Below, piece after piece: positions 32,801-39,428 of a stretch of DNA of 64,000 nt. The DNA is from Mycolicibacterium peregrinum (lineage in GTDB: Bacteria; Actinomycetota; Actinomycetes; Mycobacteriales; Mycobacteriaceae). The stretch's first letter is position 1. Every line of letters begins with the position of its first letter. The stretch lies in the NCBI RefSeq assembly GCF_002102345.1, contig NZ_LQPP01000078.1:19407-83406 (forward strand), given 5' to 3'. Both the position numbers and the translations under genes were made by a program. Under the pieces are notes generated by a model. That model saw nothing but the letters and a program-made list of their open reading frames with translations. It had not been told where the DNA came from and searched no databases.

Positions 32801-33233
32801 GTGAATCTGTTTCCTTCACAGCAGCGGTGCCGAGGGGGCGCTGAGAAGAGTCGTCGGCCGGGGCAGGCGCGGTAATGATGGCCCAGGCCACCGTGCACAA
32901 CAGCGCCAGCACCGTTGCCACGGCAGCCAGTGTCAGCAGCACCAGGGTGATGATGAGCAGGACGTAGTAGTGCTCCCACACGCAGGTCTGCATCGTGCAG
33001 CGGACAGGTTCGTTCCAGCTGATGGGGAACGGTGGATCGAACGCGGTGTTGAAGAGCACAAAGCTCAGCACCATGCTGATGACCAGCTGCGTCAGAGCTG
33101 GTGGTAGATGGCGCCCCTGCGTGGCGGCTGTCCAGGTGCGCCGAAACTTGTACGCGACGGTGACGAGAATGCCGATCGTTGCGACAACCAGCACGCTGAG
33201 GATAATCAAAGTGGCCATGGTGTTGGGACTCAT
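32793..33233 (-). CDS. Three-segment membrane protein of the conjugation operon
   Basis: 146 residues with hydrophobic stretches near 6-27 (MATLIILSVLVVATIGILV), 45-62 (LTQLVISMVLSFVLFN) and 87-118. A pair of Cys (RCTMQTC) sits in the likely external loop between segments two and three. It overlaps the preceding 52-codon gene by 4 nt and the next gene by 8 nt, so all are co-translated. The family is not recognised. Confidence 0.6.
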   Translation of the reverse strand: MSPNTMATLIILSVLVVATIGILVTVAYKFRRTWTAATQGRHLPPALTQLVISMVLSFVLFNTAFDPPFPISWNEPVRCTMQTCVWEHYYVLLIITLVLLTLAAVATVLALLCTVAWAIITAPAPADDSSQRPLGTAAVKETDSHV

Positions 33234-33388
33234 TGACGGGCTCCTTGTTGTTCAGTGATGGTGGTTCGTAGCCGTGTGGTGTCGGTGATCTCTTGTGGCA
33301 CAACGTAATTGTCACTGTCGGCAGCTGTTGTGTCGGTGAGCACCGCCGCGGTCGTGCCTTTGGAGTTCTGGCCTGTGGTGTCGGTCAT
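33230..33388 (-). CDS. Small Thr/Asp-rich hypothetical protein
   Basis: 52 residues from ATG 33388 (AGAGGA upstream), too short for many gene lists. Hydrophilic with repeated TDTT (MTDTTGQNSKGTTAAV, VLTDTTAADSD, EITDTTRLR). The stop overlaps the ATG of the next membrane protein gene by 4 nt, which argues for translation. Role unknown; possibly a coupling peptide. Confidence 0.5.
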   Translation of the reverse strand: MTDTTGQNSKGTTAAVLTDTTAADSDNYVVPQEITDTTRLRTTITEQQGARQ

Positions 33389-33415
33389 TGCGATCCTCTG
33401 TGTCTGTGTCTGTGG

Positions 33416-33730
33416 CTATTCGGGTGCTGTGCGTTGTGTCGACGTCACGTCCGGGGCAGCCACGGGGCTATCGCCGCGTGCATCGTGCAAGTGGCGGGGT
33501 GTGATCTGCCAGTACGCTGCCCTGGTCCGGAGCGCGTTCTGTGTCCGCTCGACCAAGCCGTGTCGGTGAAGGGCCAGCAAGGCGCGGTAGATCTGTTCGG
33601 CGATCAGCCCAGCCGTTGCCTGGGCGTTCACTCGCGTTCGAATGCAGGTAGTGCTCAGCGGTTGGTCTGCTGCGACGAGCACGGCCAAGACTGCTTCCTG
33701 GCGTGCATTCAATTCGGGCTGCCGTGTCAT
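33416..33730 (-). CDS. Small winged-helix-like protein
   Basis: 104 residues from ATG 33730, overlapping the coupling-protein stop by 4 nt. Pattern of a winged helix: LNARQEAVLAVLVAADQPLS, then a helix TAGLIAEQIYRALLALHRHG and a wing LVERTQN, AAYWQIT. Probably a DNA-binding accessory of the transfer operon; target unknown. Confidence 0.55.
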   Translation of the reverse strand: MTRQPELNARQEAVLAVLVAADQPLSTTCIRTRVNAQATAGLIAEQIYRALLALHRHGLVERTQNALRTRAAYWQITPRHLHDARGDSPVAAPDVTSTQRTAPE

Positions 33731-35184
33731 CGCGCACCTGCGGCGATGTTGGAGGCAGCTTTGAATTGCCGATGCCGCTCTGCGAGGCGACCCCACATTG
33801 ATTGCCGGACTTGAGGTGTCGTTGGCTCTTTGAGGATTCGTTGGATCGCTTTGTCGTAGATTTCGACGAAGGCCTCCCACTTCTCCAACTCAGTGAGCTC
33901 GCCGGCGGTACCGAGCCGCACCAGCCGGGCATGACTGCGATTCTGAGGAAGCAAGCGGCGGTAGTCCAGGGTGCTGCCCAGGTGCGATGACACCGTTTTC
34001 TGGCTGGAGACCTGGTCGAAGGTCTCTTGACGTCGTGTGGTCTGGCCTTCCCACTCTTCGGCACGCTGCAGAAATTCCATCTCCGGGGCACCGAACATGA
34101 CCAGCGCGCCCGGAAACGTGTCGCGCAGTTCGCGCATGTAGGCGCTGCCGTACACCGTTTCGAGCTGGCTGCTGGCCTGGACCGCCAACATGAGGTTCAC
34201 CCCGAGACCCCGGCCTTCGGAGATGTAACGGCGCAGTGCTGGCATCGGCGCCACGTTGGCCGCCTCGTCGACGACGATCAGCAGCCGGTGACTCATCTCT
34301 TTGCGACTGGTCTTGGCCCGCCATAATCGAATCAGGAAGTCCAGCAAGGTCACTGCGGCTCCTGCGATGGAGCCTTCGGCCGGCGTCAGAACGTAGAGGG
34401 TAGCCGTGGGATCTGCCAGAAAGGTCTCATCGAAGGCCGGGTAATGCACCCCCCGCATCGACAGCCGCATCCATGGCATCACGGCCTTGCGCACTGTCAG
34501 AGCAATGCTGTCGCGCTGTTTGGGATCCATCTCCAGCGTTGCTTTGAGTGCCTCACTGAACAGCGGGAGCCGCTTGACGATCTCAGCTGCGGCTTCCCAA
34601 CCAGGGTCGGTCGGGATTTGTTGGTTCTTCGGAGTGACTTTCGTGTTGTTCACCGCATGCAGGATCCAGTCGATCCCGCCACCGTTGCCGCCTCGTTGAT
34701 TACGCCCAGGCGGGGAGGCTGCGTAAAGCATGGCGGCTAACGGAGTTTCGGAGTTGGACTCCCAGATTCCCGCATCGGAGACCTGATCGGCCCCTGATCC
34801 CATGCCTACCGCTGACATCGCCATCATGGTGTTGGCGATCGTGAACGCCTGATCTGGGGTGCCGATCAGCTTGGTGGGATCGAACGATAATTGCTCGACT
34901 CCGGGGTAGTCCGCCTCGTAGTCAGGCCGCAGGTCGATCAAGGCGCTCGGCCCGTAGCGGCGCTGCATCACCAGTTCCATCAGATCGTCCTTCGGGCCGA
35001 CGATCACCACAGGCCCCGCTGTCCAGAGAACTGCCGCCGGCGCGAGGACGGTCGAGGTCTTCCCGATCCCGCTTGGCCCTGAGACCAGCACATTGGTGGC
35101 CGATTCAGGCACGATGCGACGGCCGTTATCGTCGCGGGCGAAGCCGCAGAACGGTGTTGGAGGAGGTCTACGCGTTTCGCTCAT
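33727..35184 (-). CDS. traG: Type IV coupling protein (VirD4/TraG-like ATPase)
   Basis: 485 residues from ATG 35184. Walker A GPSGIGKTS at 36-44 and Walker B LLIVVDEAANV near 298-308, followed by GRGLGVNLMLAVQASSQ, the sensor/switch region of the VirD4/TraG family. It lacks N-terminal membrane helices, but the preceding gene (35168-35851) encodes a membrane protein that overlaps it and probably supplies the anchor, a split also known in TcpA/TraG relatives. It docks the relaxase-DNA complex to the VirB-like channel and powers transfer at the inner membrane. Confidence 0.88.
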   Translation of the reverse strand: MSETRRPPPTPFCGFARDDNGRRIVPESATNVLVSGPSGIGKTSTVLAPAAVLWTAGPVVIVGPKDDLMELVMQRRYGPSALIDLRPDYEADYPGVEQLSFDPTKLIGTPDQAFTIANTMMAMSAVGMGSGADQVSDAGIWESNSETPLAAMLYAASPPGRNQRGGNGGGIDWILHAVNNTKVTPKNQQIPTDPGWEAAAEIVKRLPLFSEALKATLEMDPKQRDSIALTVRKAVMPWMRLSMRGVHYPAFDETFLADPTATLYVLTPAEGSIAGAAVTLLDFLIRLWRAKTSRKEMSHRLLIVVDEAANVAPMPALRRYISEGRGLGVNLMLAVQASSQLETVYGSAYMRELRDTFPGALVMFGAPEMEFLQRAEEWEGQTTRRQETFDQVSSQKTVSSHLGSTLDYRRLLPQNRSHARLVRLGTAGELTELEKWEAFVEIYDKAIQRILKEPTTPQVRQSMWGRLAERHRQFKAASNIAAGAR

Positions 35185-35851
35185 CGGGATCCCTCCGCCG
35201 TGGGATGCGATCCCCTACGGGACGTTCTGCGCGGGTCCGGAAAATTCCGGGGGTGGGTGGGTCATCAAAGCTGAAACCGAAATCCACGGTCTCGGCTTCC
35301 TGTGGCGGACGCATCGGCCACCAGTCTCGGGCGCCGTCGACGGCCAACCAGCCCTCCAAGATGCCGTAGATGCCCGCGGCCAGCAGAGCTGCGGGCACCT
35401 GGGCGAACACCCACGGGACCACCACAGTCAGGCTCAGCGAATCGGCCGCATCGTAGAACAGCCAGTAGACCACCGGAAGTGGTAGGCCAGTCGCGACCGC
35501 ACCCCACATGAACGCCGCGATCGGATAGGAACGGATCTCATCCGGAATTAGCTGGATCACGAAGTTGTAGAGCCCCCGCCCGGCGACCCAGCCCACAGGG
35601 GCCAGCACCGCCACGGCGAGGATTATTGCCCAGTCGAGCGCACTGTAAATGGTGTCACCTGAACGTGCCCACATAGGATGAATAAGGTCGTCATCGGCAG
35701 GGTCAACGCGCGCACCTGTTCTTTCTTGTGCACGGTCGCGAATTTGACGCGCGAGAATTTCCGCGCGTCGCTTTTGAAATGTGAACGTGTGCTGATGCCG
35801 GGCGATCCACTTTCGGCGGGTCTCGTCGAACCGGTCAACGGGAGCCGGCAT
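35168..35851 (-). CDS. Membrane protein, probable anchor of the coupling protein
   Basis: 227 residues from ATG 35851, which has AAGGAGG upstream; longer starts lack it. The N-terminal 70 residues are charged (RKWIARHQHTFTFQKRRAEI). Three hydrophobic segments follow near 75-95, 115-137 and 140-167 (LTVVVPWVFAQVPAALLAAGIYGILEG split over two turns). The C-terminus is Pro/Arg-rich. Its end overlaps the traG start by 17 nt, so the products are likely made in equal amounts and act together. Confidence 0.65.
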   Translation of the reverse strand: MPAPVDRFDETRRKWIARHQHTFTFQKRRAEILARQIRDRAQERTGARVDPADDDLIHPMWARSGDTIYSALDWAIILAVAVLAPVGWVAGRGLYNFVIQLIPDEIRSYPIAAFMWGAVATGLPLPVVYWLFYDAADSLSLTVVVPWVFAQVPAALLAAGIYGILEGWLAVDGARDWWPMRPPQEAETVDFGFSFDDPPTPGIFRTRAERPVGDRIPRRRDPDERNA

Positions 35852-36269
35852 CAGCCACCTCCTTGCGGGGTGGTTCATGATCAGGATAAAACGCACGCAG
35901 GCGTTGTGCGACATCCAAAAGAAACTCGTGCAACTCCGCCGCGAGGTGACCAACAGCGATGTCTTCGCTCTGTGTCACCGCAGCGTCGATCCGTGTTTTC
36001 ACTGTCTCTACCTGCTCAGATATTGCCATCAACGGCTCACCGCCGGCCAGGATCCGTTCTGCGGACCCCTCATCCCACCCCAACGCCGTCTCCAGACGAT
36101 GCAGGCTGCGCTCGTTCATCGCGCGGTTGGTTCGGTAGGTCTTGTACAGGGTGGACGGCGACGGCCCGCCGTGAGCGGAAAGGTCCTCACGAGACCAGCC
36201 CAATTGCACCAGGCGACGCTGGATAAAGAACATGAGCCTGGCCGGTCCATCCTGCGGTATTGCTCTCAC
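35835..36269 (-). CDS. XRE-type transcriptional regulator of the transfer region
   Basis: 144 residues from ATG 36269. An N-terminal HTH (FFIQRRLVQLGWSREDLSAH, then SPSTLYKTYRTNRAMNE) is followed by a helical C-terminus (VKTRIDAAVTQSEDIAVGHL). It is the first gene of the minus-strand transfer operon and lies beside the 28-bp palindrome at 36296-36323, so it most likely binds there and controls both divergent operons. Confidence 0.75.
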   Translation of the reverse strand: MRAIPQDGPARLMFFIQRRLVQLGWSREDLSAHGGPSPSTLYKTYRTNRAMNERSLHRLETALGWDEGSAERILAGGEPLMAISEQVETVKTRIDAAVTQSEDIAVGHLAAELHEFLLDVAQRLRAFYPDHEPPRKEVADAGSR

Positions 36270-36295
36270 GATTTCGACCGTAGCAACGCCTCAAC

Positions 36296-36323
36296 CCGTT
36301 TTGCGATAGCTATCGCAAAACGG
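36296..36323. promoter_or_regulatory. Perfect 28-bp palindrome between divergent transfer operons
   Basis: Two 14-bp arms without spacer: CCGTTTTGCGATAG followed by its exact reverse complement. It sits 27 nt upstream of the XRE regulator start and 46 nt upstream of the first plus-strand gene, the expected operator position. Confidence 0.8.
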
Positions 36324-36368
36324 TGTAGGTGGCATTTAGCCTCGCTTTGAAGGACTAAGGAGAATCTG

Positions 36369-36626
36369 ATGCGAGTGCTTATCGGTGCGGCTCTGGCCAC
36401 CGTCATGTTCTGGCTGGCAGTCGTGGCCGCCACAGTTGCCTACATCATCGAGCATGCATTTGCTATCGCGGCCGGCACCGTTGTGGTGATCACCGCGATC
36501 GTCGTCGCGCGTCTCCTCGCGCGCCGCCGCCGGCCCGCAGCGCCGCCACCGACATACCTCTGTGCCGCCTACCCAGACCCACCACACCGCTTCCAGGAGA
36601 TGCCCAATGACCTTTCACGACGATGA
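36369..36626 (+). CDS. Small membrane protein, first gene of the T4SS operon
   Basis: 85 residues from ATG 36369 (AAGGA upstream). Two hydrophobic segments (VLIGAALATVMFWLAVVAAT and IEHAFAIAAGTVVVITAIVV) are followed by a basic, Pro-rich tail. It overlaps the next gene by 20 nt. The first product of a mating-channel operon; exact role unknown. Confidence 0.6.
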   Translation: MRVLIGAALATVMFWLAVVAATVAYIIEHAFAIAAGTVVVITAIVVARLLARRRRPAAPPPTYLCAAYPDPPHRFQEMPNDLSRR

Positions 36627-37785
36627 ACCCGAAGACACCCCGTCCTGGGTGTCCAACACCCAAGACTGGCTGACAGACCTCGACCGAGACCCCGACTACA
36701 TCTCCTACGAGGACGACTCAGAACCCGACTTCGATGAAACCGACTATCCGCCCGACCCCGCCGACGACTCAGATGTGGACGCAGGCAACCCCACAGAGAA
36801 AAGCAGCACCGACGACAACAACTACAGCGCAGATGACGACGCTGACACTGTCGAGGCCGATCCCGTCTCGGATGTGGTCCCAGGTGATAACGACGACCTA
36901 AACCCAGTCGGCGCCAACGGCATTGACCGAGAAGCGGCCACACCCGATATCGGCGAAAACGAGACCTCACCAGACCACAAGGAACCGCCCCGGTACAACA
37001 AAGCCATTGTCGGTGGCTTCGTCGCCGTGGTGGTCGTGGTCGCGCTCGGCATCACCAGCGCCATGCTCGGAATGCGCCGAACCCCCGAAGTAGCGCAGGA
37101 ACCCGCAGAGTCCTCGATCAAGGTCACCGCCGCTCCGCAAAACGGCCCACCGCCGCCTGCGGATGTGCCTGGCACTGCGGGAATTCCGTTCACGGCCAGT
37201 GCGCCGGGTTGCCTGCCTGGATCGACAGCGGCCCAGTCGGTGGCCACTGGCGACCCGACCCAGGCGTGGGTCTGCGTCCGCGGCGGTGTCGACGGCCAGG
37301 TTCTGACCATCGAACTGGGACGAACCATGGCTGTCACTGCCATCCGGATCACCCCCGGATGGGTCGGCCAGGACACCTCCGGCGCCGACCAGTGGCTTCA
37401 ACACCGGGTCTTGACCCGTGTGCAGTGGATCCTCACCGACCACGGCAATCAGCCCACTGTCGTGAAGCAGAACACCGGCAACGTCCACGGCGAAGCGCCG
37501 CAGCCGATGTCTGGCCAAGGTGTGCTGGCCTCGACCATCACCATGATCGTCCAGGAGACCTCCCGGCCCCCGGCCGACTCTCCACCCACCGATAGCGCCA
37601 ACCCACAACCCGGGGCGGGCGGCTTGCTCGATCAGGTCATCGGCGCTCCACTCAACGCCCCACCACTGTCACCCCAGAGCCCGCTTCCGGGCATGCCCGG
37701 GGAACAGAGCCAAACCGATCCCGTGGACAACACATTCGCCGTCTCGTCAATCGTCGTCGAGGGGCACACGCCCCTCCCGTCCTAA
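36607..37785 (+). CDS. Single-pass membrane protein with discoidin-like outer domain
   Basis: 392 residues from ATG 36607 (AGGAG upstream). Residues 1-135 are extremely acidic and probably cytosolic. One membrane segment lies near 140-160 (AIVGGFVAVVVVVALGITSA). The outer part has CLPGSTAAQSV, VCVRGGVDGQVLTIELGR, AVTAIRITPGWVG, LTRVQWILTD and ASTITMIVQE, matching the beta pattern of the 31853-32800 protein, and then a Pro-rich tail. Likely an envelope-spanning part of the conjugation machine; the acidic tail could bind the coupling protein or relaxase. Confidence 0.6.
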   Translation: MTFHDDEPEDTPSWVSNTQDWLTDLDRDPDYISYEDDSEPDFDETDYPPDPADDSDVDAGNPTEKSSTDDNNYSADDDADTVEADPVSDVVPGDNDDLNPVGANGIDREAATPDIGENETSPDHKEPPRYNKAIVGGFVAVVVVVALGITSAMLGMRRTPEVAQEPAESSIKVTAAPQNGPPPPADVPGTAGIPFTASAPGCLPGSTAAQSVATGDPTQAWVCVRGGVDGQVLTIELGRTMAVTAIRITPGWVGQDTSGADQWLQHRVLTRVQWILTDHGNQPTVVKQNTGNVHGEAPQPMSGQGVLASTITMIVQETSRPPADSPPTDSANPQPGAGGLLDQVIGAPLNAPPLSPQSPLPGMPGEQSQTDPVDNTFAVSSIVVEGHTPLPS

Positions 37786-37806
37786 CCACCGGAAGGTCGG
37801 ACACAC

Positions 37807-38799
37807 ATGCCCACCAAAACTTGGGAACGCCGCATCAACACCACCGGCGGCTGGCTCGGAAAAGCCGCCCTCGCCGTAGCCTTGATCTCCTGCAGCATCG
37901 TGGCCACCGCCACCATTTGGGGATGGATTTTCGATGACCCCATCGATGTGCGCGGACCCGCACGCAAGGAGCTCAACCGCGCTGAATTCGTCGGAAACTG
38001 GGCCAAGCATTGTGTCGAAAAAGCGCTCACCGCAACGAAACCAGCTGCCGCAACGGGCTCATCAGCCCAAGACAGCCGCAACCCCATGCAGGATTGCTGG
38101 ACCAGCGACGACGGGCAGCCCCTACCGACCAATCCGGGAGCAGTGATCAGCTCACCCGGGGTAGCCGCAGTGACACTGCAAGACGAGATGGGCTATGCCC
38201 AGCAGTGGAGCGTGATCATCTCAGTCCTGGAACGCCCCTACGCCTCGGCCCCAGCCACGGAGAAGTGCTACCGGCTCCCGGTCCTCTACAGCAGCTACGG
38301 ACTGCGTGCCACGATGCGCCCCGGTAAAGCCGACTGCGGTGGCGCCGGCGCGGACCTGCCGCTCGGATATCCCACCACCCTGGCCACCACCTCACCTGTG
38401 TTCATCACGCTCACAGGGTTTTTCGAAAGCTACCTGACCAATGCAGGCGGCCTGGACCGCTACATCACCACCGACTCCGGCCTGGTCGCGGCCCCCGACT
38501 ATCGGTCCAAGCGTGACGGCGGACCCGAACCGCGCATCATCAAACTCCGCACGACACGCACAGTGCCCGACGCCGAGCAGCCCACCCCCGCCGACGGCAC
38601 CAAAGTGCGGGTACTGGCCACCGTGGATTCGGTCACCCGCCAATACTCGCCACGCCGCGAGGACTACGCCTTGACCCTCACGGTTGTCAGCGGCCGATGG
38701 ATGGTGGCCGGGATCGACTACGCCCCGCAACTGGACTCCAACGCCGAACTGACGCCCGTCATCCCCACCCCGACAGCTCAAGGCCCGACAGGACGATAA
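37807..38799 (+). CDS. TcpC/VirB8-like conjugation protein
   Basis: 330 residues from ATG 37807. One N-terminal membrane helix (LAVALISCSIVATATIWGWI, near 25-45) is followed by two probable NTF2-like domains: about 60-225, with FVGNWAKHC and FFESYLTNAGG, and about 235-315, with VRVLATVDSVTRQYS and YALTLTVVSGRWMVAGIDY. This is the arrangement of TcpC, the VirB8 counterpart of Gram-positive type IV systems. It assembles the channel outside the membrane and contacts the VirB6-like and VirB4 proteins encoded downstream. Confidence 0.8.
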   Translation: MPTKTWERRINTTGGWLGKAALAVALISCSIVATATIWGWIFDDPIDVRGPARKELNRAEFVGNWAKHCVEKALTATKPAAATGSSAQDSRNPMQDCWTSDDGQPLPTNPGAVISSPGVAAVTLQDEMGYAQQWSVIISVLERPYASAPATEKCYRLPVLYSSYGLRATMRPGKADCGGAGADLPLGYPTTLATTSPVFITLTGFFESYLTNAGGLDRYITTDSGLVAAPDYRSKRDGGPEPRIIKLRTTRTVPDAEQPTPADGTKVRVLATVDSVTRQYSPRREDYALTLTVVSGRWMVAGIDYAPQLDSNAELTPVIPTPTAQGPTGR

Positions 38800-39084
38800 G
38801 TGATGATTCCAATCCTCCGATTCGCCACCAGCACAACGGCACTGACGGCGCAGTCCACTCTCGATAGCGCCTCCGCATGGGCCAGCGACCATCCCACCGT
38901 GACCCTTGCCGTGCTCGGCACCATGGTCGCTGTCACCGCCATCACCGCGGCCATCCGTGCGCTGCGCCGCTACCTGCGACTCGCACTACTGATGCTGATG
39001 CTGCTGTCCTTAGTTCCCCTGTACCCCACGGCGGCCAACGCGGATCTGCCCCCGCCCCCGCTGCCTCCCTCGCTGTTTCGCTGA
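38800..39084 (+). CDS. Small membrane protein of the T4SS operon
   Basis: 94 residues if started at GTG 38800, 93 from the ATG at 38803; both fit AGGA upstream. Hydrophobic segments near 33-52 (TVTLAVLGTMVAVTAITAAI) and 61-80 (LRLALLMLMLLSLVPLYPT) are followed by a Pro-rich end. It starts right after the TcpC-like stop. It could be a pilin-like or channel accessory subunit; no homologue is recognised. Confidence 0.55.
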   Translation: MMIPILRFATSTTALTAQSTLDSASAWASDHPTVTLAVLGTMVAVTAITAAIRALRRYLRLALLMLMLLSLVPLYPTAANADLPPPPLPPSLFR

Positions 39085-39119
39085 TCCACATTTCCCCACC
39101 TGAAAGGAACCCCTCTGAA

Positions 39120-39428
39120 ATGATCACCACCGCAACAATGCTGGCCGCAGCACCCCAAGCAACCTCAACGATCCTGGCGGCCAACGACCTCGTATCCGGG
39201 TCACGCACCCTCTACACCATCGGCGTCGTCATCCTGGTGTTTCTCATCCTGCTCGGCGCCGGATGCCGTGTGGCCGTCGCCGTGTTCGCCGGCAAAAAAG
39301 GCGATGTCTTCCTGTGGGGAATCATCGGCGTCGTAGCTGCCGTGTTCGTCGGCGCCGGCTACGCCATCTACGTGTCGACCCACCAGACCGTCGACCGGAC
39401 CGGCATCACCACCGGACAGCTCGGCTAA
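39120..39428 (+). CDS. Small two-helix membrane protein (VirB2/TrbC-like candidate)
   Basis: 102 residues from ATG 39120 (AAAGGA upstream). A first region rich in Ala/Thr is followed by two membrane helices (TIGVVILVFLILLGAGCRVA and LWGIIGVVAAVFVGAGYAIY) with a short basic loop (GKKGD). Size, two helices and position just before virB4 suit a VirB2-type subunit. The stop is directly followed by the virB4 ATG without spacing. Assignment is by context and topology only. Confidence 0.5.
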   Translation: MITTATMLAAAPQATSTILAANDLVSGSRTLYTIGVVILVFLILLGAGCRVAVAVFAGKKGDVFLWGIIGVVAAVFVGAGYAIYVSTHQTVDRTGITTGQLG

